Shown piece by piece: positions 1-11,253 of a stretch of 64,000 nt of DNA. The stretch comes from Jaapia argillacea MUCL 33604 (taxonomy: Eukaryota; Basidiomycota; Agaricomycetes; Jaapiales; Jaapiaceae), in the NCBI GenBank assembly GCA_000697665.1, contig KL197717.1, forward strand, positions 1,021,950-1,085,949, in the 5' to 3' direction. A program made the position numbers and the translations under genes. The notes beneath the pieces are model-generated. The model worked only from the letters and a program-made list of their open reading frames with translations. It did no database searches and was not told the DNA's origin. The first letter of the stretch is position 1, and each line of letters begins with the position of its first letter.

Positions 1-532
1 GAAAATCCCATCCGATTCGTTCTCTTTCGGGATACCATCTTATATTTTTTCTCGTAAGTCTCTTGATTCCCAGCTCATCCTGACCCACGATCACAATTTT
101 CTTCCTAGTATCCTCATAGCTTGCGTCGTGAACGCAATAATTTGGGCAGCGCTTCCAGTAAGTCGACTTTGTGTTCCAACAAGTCAAATCTAATAGCTTA
201 CTCCATCAACCAAGTCCGTATGGCAGGAAGTAACAGAAGGGTTTGCAGCTGCCGCATATTGTGTTCTGGCGTCGCGACTCATGCTCAATCTCCGAGATGC
301 CTATTACTGCCCAGAGCCGTACACAATCGATCCTCTCTCGACTATCGAGTTTGTTGCTAGCAGCGCTCAAATCCAACCCCCTCATAACGTATCCGCCGGC
401 CATGACGGGGCACCAGACGCTGGCCTTGGGCAGGAAGACATAGAGATGGCCTCTATCGGTCAGGAGGAAATGGATGGCTCTCATAATGTGATCTTAAGAC
501 CCTCCTTCGAGGCGCGACGACCCTCGGTGTAG
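1..532 (+). CDS. DUF6533-type membrane protein, 3' end only (array copy 1)
   Basis: The window opens inside this gene. Three exon pieces are readable: one encoding FVLFRDTILYFFS ending at a gtaagt donor near base 52; a second (about 110-169) encoding ILIACVVNAIIWAALP before another gtaagt; and a last exon from about 227 with the family signature SRLMLNLRDAYY, ending at a TAG at 530-532. These match, in order, the last three exons of the array copies downstream. The family is a basidiomycete group of roughly seven-span membrane proteins with no known ligand or reaction; the DUF6533 domain itself lies nearer the N-terminus and is outside the window here. The tail is acidic and polar, as expected for a cytosolic tail. 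It differs more from copies 2-4 than they differ from each other, so it may be the oldest member. Confidence 0.7.
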
Positions 533-1190
533 AGAGATACATAGTATGTCGGTCGTGTGTGTACTGGTGACTCTCGAAGACGGTGCGCAGATTAAAGAGC
601 TGATTCCACCTGTGCTGCGGAAGATTTGGATATCCTCTTGCCTCTGCTTTCCAAGTTTTCCCCTTCATTGGTCCCTCCAATGTTCGGACTACCGTCCCAT
701 TGCGTAGTCCTAGATTTTCGTCGTACTTTAGGTTTTTCTCCGAGCTTATGACACCGTGGGCTCTCTTGGCGTAACCCATCACTCGTGCTCTCGCTTTTAG
801 AATGGAGCCGTCATACAGCCCCTGCTTCGGGATTCCAATGCTAACTTCAAGCCTCGTTGTACCTCTTCCCAACCAATACCATCACATGTCATCTCGTGTT
901 GTTGGTCGCATGATGCAGTAATTCATCCCTTGTACCACGATAGGCAGGAGACTCGAGCGCTAATCACCGTTTGCCTAACGATGACACAAAGAAGAAAACA
1001 GCCTCAGAATTCGTCATCGATATCGCCTTCGACGGTTTCGTCCATATTACTTACTGAAGTCGTAACTTCTTCGGCGACGGTTGTGGGGTCGCGCTCGAGA
1101 ACCAAACGAGAATGACGGGATGAACTTACTCTAGTACAGAACTGAAGGCTCCTGATTCTCGACGTTGTCCTTGCTTTTCTGTCCCATGCC
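533..1190. other. Intergenic region upstream of array copy 2
   Basis: No gene is supported. The part from about 930 onward (a segment with gataggcaggag followed by ctaatcaccg) recurs upstream of copy 3 (near 5250) and copy 4 (near 7745), so the promoter region was duplicated with the genes. An open frame on the - strand (453-872) shows no recognisable domain and overlaps the last exon of copy 1. Confidence 0.5.
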
Positions 1191-3115
1191 ATGAATGCTG
1201 TGGTGAACGCTGTCAGGGATCTCCGCCTGGTTAGGTTTTGCCAATGTATGTCTCCCCAACGCTACGATCGCATTCTTCCTACTTGATGCTTCGGAATGAT
1301 AAACTTTTGTTGACGCACCATTCTAGTATCTGCCAGCTTCGTAGCAATCTACGATCATCGTGCGTACTGTTCTATGACATGGCGTCGAGTTGTTGATTCC
1401 ACATGACCCTACATCCCCCAGTTATCACCATCGATCAAGAAGTGGGTTTCCCCCTCAGCTCTTGCTTTTATCCTTGCTAACAAGTTTTGACTCAAGTACG
1501 AGTTGATATGGGTGAGTTTAAGCCTCCCCACATACAACAAAATTTTGACTTGCAAAATGGCACCTGTAGCAACGGCAATGGACCCTTTCAAAAGTGATGT
1601 TTCTCATTGTAAGCCTCGATTCTCTTCCCGAGCGATGTCTGATCCGGTTTTTCCTGTGTTTAGAATCGTTACGTCGGCGCAGCACTTCTTTGGTGAGTTA
1701 GTACAGTATGTTGCAAGTCCCCGGAATTCGGATTTATTCTCACTTTCCGAATTGTTAAAGCACTGAAGCCGCAGGTGAGTTGCACCCAGACAGATGGCCG
1801 CCCATGACGAATCTCGTTAACTCTGGATTTTCGTGGTCAGTTCTCCTGAATGAAGGTCATATGTCTGACAAGGTTGGTTGACTTTCGATGAATCTGTCTC
1901 TTTACACTGACACTTTGTAGAGGTTCGTGGTCTACTTTGCAGCGTTCGACAGGCCATTTACGAGTCACGATGATTGTTCTCCCACCAGTTGTAAGTTTCG
2001 TTCAATTGCGGAGGGAACTGAATTATTCTAACAGAATTTCTCCAGGCTTGTATTTTTTTTTCGCTCAGGGTTGGGTGGGTGTTACTGTCTGCTTGGCATC
2101 CCAAAGTATGGCGCCTCTCCCGTTTGTTTAATGTTGCAGCAATGACCCGCGATTGACCAGATATTATGAGAATGCGAGTCGTTGCCATGTATGGAAATTC
2201 TGCCCGTGTGGCTTCGTTTCTTTCTGTATGTTATATAGCCGAGGCGATAGCCATATCAACCATTCTAGGGCTCGTCTGCGCCAGAATGAGCGGTACGTAT
2301 CGTCCTACGGTTTCTTTTCGTGACAGTGCCAGAAACTGATTCGAAGTTGCTCACCAATAGCTGTCGATGAACCGATACCGGGCATTCGAATATGCACGCC
2401 AGTTATGATTCCTCGATTCTTCTTCTCTTTCTGTTAGGAACTCTTTTGAACCCCGTCGACACCACGAACTGACTGCTTCACCCATCCTTCGACAGGGCTC
2501 CCAATATGTGCATTCGAGTCGATCCTCTTCGCTTTTGCGCTTTGGAAGGGATTGTCTTTCTTCTTTTCGTCCGGCGAGAAGTGGACCGGGGGCACCCTTA
2601 CGTATGTGCTCTTCAGGGATAGTATCTCCTATTTCTTCTTGTATGTAGGTCTCATTCTATCCCATATGTATCTCATAACCCCTTGTCTCCGCGTAGAATC
2701 CTCATGGCTTGTGTAACCAACGCCGTGGTTTGGCTCACGCTTCCGGTGAGTGCATCATTCGAAACGGGCAATTGGCGTATCTCACTGATTGGTACGATGC
2801 CCCTAGTCGACATGGCTCGAGGTCCCAGAAGGTTACGTCACGGCCACGTACTGCATTATGGGATCTCGTCTCATGCTCAACATGAGAGATGCTTACTATC
2901 TCCCCGTCTCCCAAGGAATGAGTTCCGTGTCGACGATGAGCTTTGCTTCGAACGGTGTCGGGCGTCAGTTGCATCGGGGCGGAGCCACATCCACAACCTT
3001 CGTGGACTCGCATTGCAACAGCGATATCGAAATGCACCCGGTTGTCCGCCTAGGCAACGATTCCGTGGTTGCTACGAGAGTTTCGCCTGGAAAGGATGGC
3101 ATAACTCTCATGTAA
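1191..3115 (+). CDS. DUF6533-type multi-span membrane protein (array copy 2)
   Basis: Start ATG at 1191 gives MNAVVNAVRDLRLVRFCQ, the same first exon as copies 3 and 4. Later exons, in order, encode SFVAIYDH, ITIDQEYELIW (the DUF6533 core: YD then E..IW), RYVGAALLW, an aromatic segment FFFAQGWVGVTVCLASQ, the motif RMRVVAMYGNSARVASF, then FESILFAFALWKGL, LFRDSISYFFL, ILMACVTNAVVWLTLP and the final GSRLMLNMRDAYYLP exon. Stop is the TAA at 3113-3115. About a dozen short introns; not every junction between 1690 and 2060 was resolved, so a defect there cannot be excluded. Hydrophobic segments alternate with charged loops, consistent with a seven-span plasma- or endomembrane protein. Function in the family is unknown; resemblance to fungal seven-span receptors is only structural. 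Confidence 0.7.
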
Positions 3116-3712
3116 GCCCGTGATACGGAATTGTACTTTAGTTTTTCCATGACAGAATGACCTTCAAGTCTTGGCATATCCATCACAAACTATCCCGCCG
3201 GATCTTGTCCCATAACCTCACCAATTTCTTGGCATTGGTCGAGTACCATAAGGACTGTTTTTACTTGGCCATAGCTGGGTAGCTAGGTTTCTGCGGGAGG
3301 GAAACAGTACTGGTCTGCACATCCGGTGGTCCGGGAAAAGTCACACGGAGAACGGTTGCTCGACCAATGGAACGACCACTCGAGCACAGCCACGGTGCAC
3401 CAAGCCTCATACAGACCATTCGGCCCCGGACTCCCATGGACCTTTCCAGTTGCATTCATACTTGCCCCTCCTCCTCGAACTCGGCAGATACGTCATAAAC
3501 CATAAGTTATAGCATCTACACCACGAGCCTACCGACAAAATTCATAAACCATCAATCCTCAATATAAAACTCACTCTCCACGCCTGCCCTCTCATGCTGA
3601 TTTGACGCAGTCGTATGGTATTGACAAGTTACTTACACTTACAGTAATCATCGCATGCACTTCGAGCACACCAGGCGAGATTGGAGATTACAATTTCCGT
3701 TGTGCCAAGCCA

Positions 3713-3889
3713 TATCGCCAGGTCTGTGCCTGCTCCGCATGCGCTCCTCGAGTTACGGAGCACAAATGCTCAGAGATATTTCAACATCCACACATCAACT
3801 TTGGCCCCGGGCCGACGACTCGTGGACCAATACCATCGTATCTCACCCACTCGAGGAGCGCCTACGGGGCAGGCACAGACCTTGCGATA
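3713..3889. repeat. Inverted repeat, 41-bp arms
   Basis: Left arm 3713-3753 starts TATCGCCAGGTCTGTGCC; the right arm 3849-3889 read on the other strand starts TATCGCAAGGTCTGTGCC. The arms match at 37 of 41 positions by eye, with a loop of about 95 bases. It could form a strong hairpin in single-stranded DNA or RNA. The loop (about 3780-3848) resembles 7590-7660 upstream of copy 4, so the hairpin arms appear to have been added to, or lost from, a duplicated promoter region. Confidence 0.7.
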
Positions 3890-5195
3890 GTACGAGCAAG
3901 ATTGAATTCCGAAGTCGTAGACAGACAACTCCCACAGAGTTTTACACAACATGAGACTAGTCTACTTGTACAAATACTTTACTATCCTCGGAGTTCTCTG
4001 TCAGTGATCAAGTCAATAGACATTGAGCGTGGTAAGGTAGACATCACGACGATCCAGCACCCTTATATCAGCATACCACGTGGCCGTGGGAATGGCCAAA
4101 TCTGCCCTTCGGAAATCCTGAAGTCCAGCAAATGTGGAGACCTCATCAGCCCGGTGCAAGAATCTTCACCCAATGTCATAGGGAGTCCATTTTATCAGTT
4201 TCCCAACAGCAAGGACCACCCCCGATGACAGTAGATATCCCCAATAAAGTGCAAGATGGTCCGTGCGCCAACGCCTTCCGGATATAGATGTGTCACATAA
4301 CGTCACAGATAACAGTAACATCACGCTTTAGACCAATTATGGTAATCATTGGTGGGACAAAAATTGAAAATTTGCTAGAACATCCAGAAAGCGAGAAAAC
4401 ATGTTCTGGGAACTTTTCGAAAAAAATCTTGGTCCCCTTACTGCTCCATGACTACAAAATATTTTTTTAAACAGCTTGCAGGGAGTCAAAGATAATATAG
4501 AATACAGTGAATCCCAGATCTTACATTTGAGAATAGTGAGGTTGTGTCGTCGCCATTGTCGACGGCGGGGACAGGTGGCGGTGCTTATGTAAGGGGTGCT
4601 GGATCGTTGTGGCGTCTACCTTATGAGGATGGGACGGGAATGCAGGAGGTCCAACTGGGTGGCCATGCACGTGGGTGTACGGTGTGTTGTGTAAATGAAA
4701 GTTAATCGCGCGGTGCATTTTTTGAATGGAAGTAGTGTGATGGCGAAAACAGGGAAATGGTAAAGCACAAGTTCTGCCGTCAATGTGTGGGTGATTTGCA
4801 CCGTTCATTATCAAGTTAACGTTGCGAGACCGCATTGAATTGTCCTGAATTCAGTGGTCGGCTGTAAGAGCCCGAGGACAAGCGAAACGGGGAGAGAAAG
4901 GAAAGTTCTCCATGTGGTGCTAAATGCGGTGTGGAAGTGATGGAAGTGAGGAAACGCCTTGGAGTCCGGCGAGAATTCCGTCTCGACTATCCGTGGAGAC
5001 CATATGGTGGTGTGTTGAAGACGGTAGATTGGTCCCGTTCTGTTCAGCGTCAGTTGTTGCGGACCGTCGGACGGAGCTCGCTACCATGAGGGCATCTAGA
5101 GTCGTTCGAGGTTGCGGTCGTTGTGGGAGATTTTACGGACCGCCGGAGGGGTACTTTACCGACCCCACCCTGCAGAGACCTAGCTATCGCAAGGT
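3879..5195. mobile_element. Putative 1.3-kb insertion with 12-bp terminal inverted repeats
   Basis: ACCTTGCGATAG (3879-3890) and its exact reverse complement CTATCGCAAGGT (5184-5195) bracket 1.3 kb that has no counterpart upstream of copy 4, where the flanking homologies (near 7660 and 7680) are almost adjacent. Inside is another inverted pair (about 4034-4072 against 4582-4620, sharing the core ACGATCCAGCACCC). No transposase is encoded. A non-autonomous fold-back or MITE-like element is the simplest reading. I could not identify a clear target-site duplication, so a rearrangement rather than a transposition remains possible. Confidence 0.35.
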
Positions 5196-5492
5196 AATAC
5201 TGTGTGAATGCACGATGCATCGTCTTTGGATCCATTCATCCCTCATACTAGATACGGGCAGGAGGCTTTCAATAGCACCAATCATCGCTTGTCTAATGAT
5301 GGAAACGGTAAGTAATCGCCTCCAGATTCGTGCACGTTACTCAAGGCTGTTCTTCGGCGATGGGGTTGGGCTCAAGAACCGTCGCAGACGCCGACTGGAT
5401 GGAAGTCAACTGTCCAGCACAAAAAAGGCTCCCGCTACACTTCCACCCACAACATTCAAGTTCTCTTAAGTCTTCCGTGCCAGTGCCATCCC

Positions 5493-7421
5493 ATGAATTC
5501 TGTGGTGGACGCCGTCAGGGATCTCCGCCTTGTTAGGTATTGCCAATGTATGTCGCTCTAACGAGCGTATGATTTCGTTCTGCCTACTTGATATTTCTGG
5601 GTGCGAAGCTGAATTGTTGACCCACCGCGATTCTAGTATCTGCCAGCTGCGTAGCAATCTACGATCATCGTGAGTACTGTTCTCTGAGATGGCATCGAGT
5701 GACCAATGTCGTTTCCAATCCCCCAGTTATCACTATCGACCAAGAAGTGGGTCGTGTCCTCTCTTCACTCTTGCTGCTGTCCCTTCAAGTTCTTACCACT
5801 CTTGGCACCGGCGCCAGTATGAGTTGATATGGGCCAGTCTAGCTGTTTTCCACATTCTATCACATTCTAACTTACAGGATGACATTTGTAGCGAAGGAAA
5901 TGGACTCTTTCCAAGGCGATGTTTCTCATTGTGGGTCTCGATTTCTCGTCTACCCTTCGAAAGCGATGTTTGACTTTGCTCGCAGAATCGTTACGTCTCT
6001 GCAGCTATGCTCTGGTGAGTTAGCACCCTAAGTTTCAAGTCTCGAGAATCCGGAGATATTCTCACTTGTGCAATCATTGAAGCACTGATGTGGCAGGTGA
6101 GCAGCAGCCTCGCCAGGAGGATGGTTGTCCTTGACAAACCTTATTAACTTTGGATTTCGATCCACAGTTCTCCTGAACGAAGGTCGTTTGTCTGATAAGG
6201 TGGTTGTATTTCCTTGAGTCTGTCTCACCGTACTGACTCTTTGTAGAGGTAAGTCCTCTGCCTTACAGTGTCTATGGGTTGTTCACGAGCACGACGATTC
6301 TTCCATTACCAGTTGTAAGTTTTGTTCAATGTCAAGGGGAACCGAAACGGTCTAACGGGACTCATTCAGGCCTGTCATTCTTTATTGCTCAGGGTTGGGT
6401 GGGTATTATAGTCTGCTTGTCAACGCAAAGTATGGCATCCCTCCCTTTCGCTCGATGTTCCACCTATGACACGCGATTGACTAGACATTATGAGAATGCG
6501 AGTTGTTGCCATGTATGGGAATTCTTCCCGCGTGGCTTCATTTCTTTCTCTATGTTTCCTTGTCGAGGCAATAGCGATCTCCACCATTCTGGGACTTGTC
6601 TGCGTTAGAGAGGGCGGTGCGGGTTTGGTTTCACGGAAGTGAGCAGAAACTAACTTTTCTCTCTGACCAATAGGCGTGGACGAGCCGATACCGGGCATTA
6701 GAATATGCTCGCCAGTTCTGATTCCTCGTTTTTTCTTCTCTTTCTGTTAGCAACTCTTTTGCACCTTATTAACCCCCCTCACTAATTATATCATTGATTG
6801 GCTTCGACAGGGCTTCCCATCTGTGGATTCGAGTCGATCCTCTTCGCTTTTGCGCTTTGGAAGGGATTGTCTCTCCTCCTTTCGTCCGGTGAGAAGTGGA
6901 GCGATGGCAATCTTTCGTATGTGCTCTTCAGAGATAGTATCTCCTATTTCTTCTTGTATGTATGTTTTACTCTTCCCTACGTACGTCTCATAACTCTTCC
7001 GCCGTATAGGATCCTCGTGGCTTGTATAGCCAATGCTGTGGTTTGGCTCACGCTTCCTGTGAGTGCGCTACTGCAATCGCGGAATCGGCGTACCTCATTC
7101 GATCATATTTAGTCGACGTGGCTTGAGAGCCCAGAAGGTTACGTGACGGCCATCTACAACATTATGGGATCTCGTCTCATGCTCAACATGAGAGATGCGT
7201 ACTATCTTCCTGTTTCCCAAGGAACGTGCCCTGTTTCGACGATGAGGTTTGCTTCGAACGCTGTCGAACATCACTCGCATCGGGGCGGCCCCACGTCCGC
7301 AACCTTTGTGGACTCGCGTTGCCCTAGCGATATCGAAATGCATCCCATTCAGAATGAATACCTGGGCAACGAGCCCGGGTTTTCTACCAGAGTTTCGCCT
7401 GGAGGGGATGGCACAGCGTGA
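5493..7421 (+). CDS. DUF6533-type multi-span membrane protein (array copy 3)
   Basis: ATG at 5493 gives MNSVVDAVRDLRLVRYCQ; following exons encode SCVAIYDH, LITIDQE, YELIW, a RKWTLSKAMFLI piece, RYVSAAMLW, then MRVVAMYGNSSRVASF, FESILFAFALWKGLSLLL, ILVACIANAVVWLTLP and the last exon with GSRLMLNMRDAYYLP, stop at 7419-7421. Exon order equals copies 2 and 4. The donor after the YELIW exon (5833) reads gccagt rather than the gtgagt of copy 2, implying a GC-AG intron or a splice defect. As for its neighbours the product should be a roughly seven-span membrane protein of unknown role. Confidence 0.7.
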
Positions 7422-8316
7422 GCTCATGTAGCCCACCATTTGGATTGTACTTTAGTTACGTCATGACAGAGTGGCCTGTTGCGTGTCCCATCACCATCTA
7501 CTTCCTGCCTGACCTCGCCTCATGACATGCCAGTGACCGCTTTCTGGGTATCGGCTGAGTAACATAATAATTGTTAAGGTACAGTGACCAATCTTCAACA
7601 TCCACATCAACTCAGACCCCGAGCTGACGCCTCATAAACCGGTACCATCGCATCTCATCCCCGCAACTATCCCGATGGCCTGTGTGGACGTATGATGTAT
7701 CGTCTTAATTTGGGAGCGACCATCTCTCGTAGTACTGTACCGCGATAGGCAGGAGGCTTTCAATAACACCAATCACCGTCTGAATCGAGTGGTGCCAACG
7801 GAAACTGGAAGTGACACTGCCCTGAGGATCGCTTCCCGTTTCGTGTATATCACTGAAGCTGATTCTTCTTCGGCGATGGGCTGGGACCACTAACTAGCAG
7901 CGCTCGGAAACCCTCGCACGATGGCGTCTCAGGGAACCCGGATGGTAAGCACTCAATTGCACCAATGCATTTAAAACTGAAGGCTCCTGGTAGGTAACCG
8001 CAACGTTCAAGTTCCCTTTATTTTTCCCATTCCATGACTTCTGTGGTAGACGCTGTTAGGGATCTCCGCCTTGTTAGGTATTGCCAATGTATGTCGCTCT
8101 AACGAGCGTATGATTTCGTTCTGCCTACTTGATATTTCTGGGTGCGAAGCTGAATTGTTGACCCACCGCGATTCTAGTATCTGCCAGCTGCGTAGCAATC
8201 TACGATCATCGTGAGTACTGTTCTCTTGAGATGGCATCGAGTGACCAANNNNNNNNNNNNNNNNNNNNCCTGGTAGGTAACCGCAACGTTCAAGTTCCCT
8301 TTATTTTTCCCATTCC
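7422..8316. other. Promoter region of array copy 4, partly duplicated around a sequencing gap
   Basis: The stretch resembles the regions upstream of copies 2 and 3. From 7986 to 8248 it carries the first exon (ATG at 8034) and second exon of a DUF6533 gene, but the same 262-263 bases reappear right after the N run (8269-8530). It is best read as the 5' part of the single copy 4 gene, not as a separate gene. Confidence 0.7.
8249..8268. other. Scaffold gap (20 N)
   Basis: A run of exactly 20 N. The 263 bases before it (7986-8248) and the 262 bases after it (8269-8530) appear identical apart from one T in ttctcttgag versus ttctctgag. The gap is therefore probably two overlapping contig ends that were not merged, and the true sequence may contain only one copy of this segment. 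Confidence 0.85.
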
Positions 8317-10253
8317 ATGACTTCTGTGGTAGACGCTGTTAGGGATCTCCGCCTTGTTAGGTATTGCCAATGTATGTCGCTCTAACGAGCGTATGATTTC
8401 GTTCTGCCTACTTGATATTTCTGGGTGCGAAGCTGAATTGTTGACCCACCGCGATTCTAGTATCTGCCAGCTGCGTAGCAATCTACGATCATCGTGAGTA
8501 CTGTTCTCTGAGATGGCATCGAGTGACCAATGTCGTTTCCAATCCCCCAGTTATCACTATCGACCAAGAAGTGGGTCGTGTCCTCTCTTCACTCTTGCTG
8601 CTGTCCCTTCAAGTTCTAACCGCTTTTGGCACCGGCTCTAGTATGAGTTGATATGGGCCAGTCTAGCTGTTCTCCACATTCCATCACATTCTAACTTGCA
8701 GGATGACATCTGCAGCGAAGGAAATGGACTCTTCCAAAGGCGATGTTTCTCATTGTGGGTCTCGATTTCTCGTCTACCTTTCGAAAGCGATGTTTGACTT
8801 CGCTTGCAGAATCGTTACGTCTCTGCAGCTCTGCTCTGGTGAGTCAACGCCCTAAGTTTCTAGTCTCGAGAATCCGGAGATATTCTCACTTGTGCAATCA
8901 TTGAAGCACTGATGTGGCAGGTGAGCAGCAGCCTCGCCGGGAGAATGGCTGTTCTTGACAAACCTTATTACTCGGGATTTCGATCCCCAGTTCTCCTGAA
9001 TGAAGGTCGTTTGTCTGACAAGGTAGTTGAACTTCCTTGAATCTGTCTCACTGTACTGACACTTTGTAGACGTAGGTTCTCTACCTTGCCATGTTGATAG
9101 CTTGTTCACGACCACGATGATTCTTCTTCTGCCAGTTGTGAGTTTGTTCAATGTTTGGGGGAACCGCCGAATTAGTCTAACAGGACACATCCAGGCCTGT
9201 CATTCTTTATGGCTCAGGTTTGGGTGGGTGTTGTCGTCTACTTGTCAACGCAGAGTATGACATCTCTCCCTTTTTTCAATGTTCCGGCAATGACACGCAA
9301 TTGACCAGACATTATGAGAATACGAGTTGTTGCCATGTATGGGAATTCTTCCCGTGTGGCTTCATTTCTTTCTCTATGTTTCCTTGCCGAGGTGATAGCA
9401 ATCTTCACCATTCTGGGCCTCGTCTCCGTTAGAGAGGGCGGTGCGAGTTTTGTTTCATGGTAGGGAGTAGAAATGACCTTAATCACTAACCAATAGCTGT
9501 CGATGAACCGATACCGGGAATTAGAATATGTTCGCCAGTTATGATTCCTCCTTTCTATTTCTCTTTCTGTCGGTAACTCTTTTACCCTCTACCGATACTC
9601 TTGATTAACATCGTTATCCATTGGCTTCAACAGGGCTTCCAATATGTGGATTCGAGTCGATTCTCTTCGCTTTTGCTCTTTGGAAGGGATTGTCACTCTT
9701 CTTTTCGTCCGGTGAGAAGTGGAGCGGGGGCACCCTTTCGTATGTGCTCTTCAGGGATAGTATCTCCTATTTCTTCTTGTATGTATGTTTCACTCTTCCC
9801 CATGTACGTCTCATAGCCCTCCCTCTGTATAGGATCCTCATGGCTTGTGTAGCCAGTGCTGCGGTTTGGCTCGCGCGTCCTGTGAGTGTGGTACTGCAAT
9901 CGCGGAATCGGCCTACCTCATTCGATCGTATTTAGTCGACGTGGCTTGGCCGCCCAGAAGGCTACGTGGTGGCCACTTACAGCGTTATGGGATCTCGTCT
10001 CATGCTCAATACGAGAGATGTGTACTATCTCCCTGTCTCCCAAGTAACGGGTCCTATTTCGACGATGAGGTTTGCTTCGAACGGTGTCGGACATCAGTCG
10101 CATCGGGGCGACCCCAGCTCCACAGCCTTTGCGGACTCGCATTGCCCCAGTGATATCGAAATGCACCAAATTCAGAACGAATACCTGGGCAACGAGTCCG
10201 GGGTTTCTACGACACTTTCGTCTTCTAAGGACGGCACACCTGCCCCTGTGTAA
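8317..10253 (+). CDS. DUF6533-type multi-span membrane protein (array copy 4)
   Basis: ATG at 8317 (equivalent to the one at 8034 before the gap) gives MTSVVDAVRDLRLVRYCQ. Exons then follow the pattern of copies 2 and 3: SCVAIYDH, LITIDQE, YELIW, NRYVSAALLW, RIRVVAMYGNSSRVASF, FESILFAFALWKGLSLFF, ILMACVASAAVWLARP, and a last exon with GSRLMLNTRDVYYLP; stop TAA at 10251-10253. The donor after YELIW (8657) is gccagt, as in copy 3, so copies 3 and 4 are closest relatives. The C-terminal tail is polar. Membrane topology is inferred from the hydrophobic segments; function is unknown. Confidence 0.7.
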
Positions 10254-10789
10254 TGGCGATCCAAATCTTCAGTGGCAATCACACTTGTGAGGTACGCGCA
10301 CATCTTTTCCCCGACTGATGAACACCTGTTGACCCCTTCAAATCCCAATTCCCGCTGTGGAAACGATAGGTGCTTCAAAACCTCTGAATGACAGAGTTGC
10401 GCTCAACTTTGCTCTCGGTTGGCTGAATCGGTTGTATTCCTTCTCGTTTGTATTATTATATCACTGCCCGGCGGCCCTATTGTGCCCGATCTTGAAGCAG
10501 GCCAGTTTGGAGGTGTGGGCCCCAACTCTGGGCTTGTACAATTTTCAGACTAGTACACTACTTGTAGGGGTAGCCTTCTGTTTGCCTCCCGTTCATTGCG
10601 GATTTAGAATTTCATGAGTCGCTATGGCGGAGTAACTGGGGTCCCCGCACCTCAGACCCCGTAAGCCTGGGGCTGCAGATAGATCCCTTCGAACGCGAGC
10701 CCAGGACCGCTTGAACTCAATCGGTGATCTCAATTATTCGTGTTTACGACGCGTCGCTTGGGAAAGCGGAAGCACCGGTTTTGATCACG
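10254..10789. other. Intergenic region between the DUF6533 array and LSM8
   Basis: No gene supported. It holds the 3' flank of copy 4 and the promoter of LSM8. A palindrome-like stretch near 10637-10675 (ggggtccccgc, cagaccccg, cctggggctg) was checked for a tRNA fold and does not give one. Confidence 0.4.
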
Positions 10790-11253
10790 ATGTCCAGCCT
10801 GCAGGGCTATGTCGACCGTGAGTTGATCTCCAACTGAGCATCACGGATGGAATGATGTCTTACGCTGGTGCGCAGGCCGGGTTCTCCTCATTCTCCAGGA
10901 TGGTCGTGTGATAGTGGTACGTCCAATCTGCCTCTTGGATGGATGTGGATTTTGTTGAAATGTGTACGTTTGGAAGGGAACGATGGCGGGGTTTGACCAA
11001 AAGTCGAATGTCGTTTTGTCTGATTCTAAAGAACGGACGTTCAGTGAGGATGATGGAGTTCAGGAAGTGCCATTGGGTCTCTATCTTGTCAAGGGCGATC
11101 AAATGTACGTTTCTCTTTTCGCTTCTCGATCTCTGTTGCTGACCATCGCACGAATTTGGCAGTGTCCTAATAGGTGAAATCGACGAGGCAATCGACAGTT
11201 CTATAGATCTGGCGAGTATACGAGCAGAGCCCATCGCTTCGATCCACTACTAG
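10790..11253 (+). CDS. LSM8: U6 snRNA-associated Sm-like protein LSm8
   Basis: Exons 10790-10817, 10876-10916, 10977-11104 and 11163-11253 join to a 95-residue protein, the usual size of LSm8 (human 96). It starts MSSLQGYVDRRVLLILQDGR, continues VIVGTMAGFDQKSNVVL, LGLYLVKGDQIVLIGEIDE and ends with ASIRAEPIASIHY; the order of Sm1 motif (dGRvivG..gfDq..N), Sm2 motif (vkGDqivlIGeid) and the RAEP tail is that of LSm8 and not of LSm1. LSm8 is the subunit that makes the LSm2-8 ring nuclear; the ring binds the 3' oligo-U of U6 snRNA and supports splicing. All three introns are GT-AG (58-60 nt) and keep frame. The exons are too short to stand out as open frames, so the gene is easily missed. Confidence 0.93.

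Larger units (their letters stand above)
3116..5492. other. Long intergenic region with nested inverted repeats
   Basis: About 2.4 kb between array copies 2 and 3 with no supported gene. It holds two pairs of inverted repeats (3713-3753 with 3849-3889; about 4034-4072 with 4582-4620) and a 12-base perfect inverted pair at 3879-3890 and 5184-5195 that brackets 1.3 kb absent from the equivalent position upstream of copy 4. A 208-codon open frame (3602-4228) crosses these repeats and has no domain. From about 5200 the sequence again resembles the promoter regions of the other array copies. Confidence 0.55.

Noticed and set aside
453-872. 139-codon open frame on the - strand
   Set aside because: Overlaps the last exon of array copy 1 in antisense; no recognisable domain and no conservation upstream of the other copies.
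3602-4228. 208-codon open frame on the + strand
   Set aside because: It crosses the arms of inverted repeats, has no hydrophobic or domain pattern, and has no counterpart at the other array promoters.
8034-8248. Separate fifth DUF6533 gene before the N gap
   Set aside because: Its sequence is repeated almost exactly after the gap, so it is most likely the same gene start seen twice through an assembly artefact.
10637-10735. Possible tRNA in a GC-rich palindromic stretch
   Set aside because: No T-arm with a TTC loop and no seven-base acceptor pairing could be drawn.
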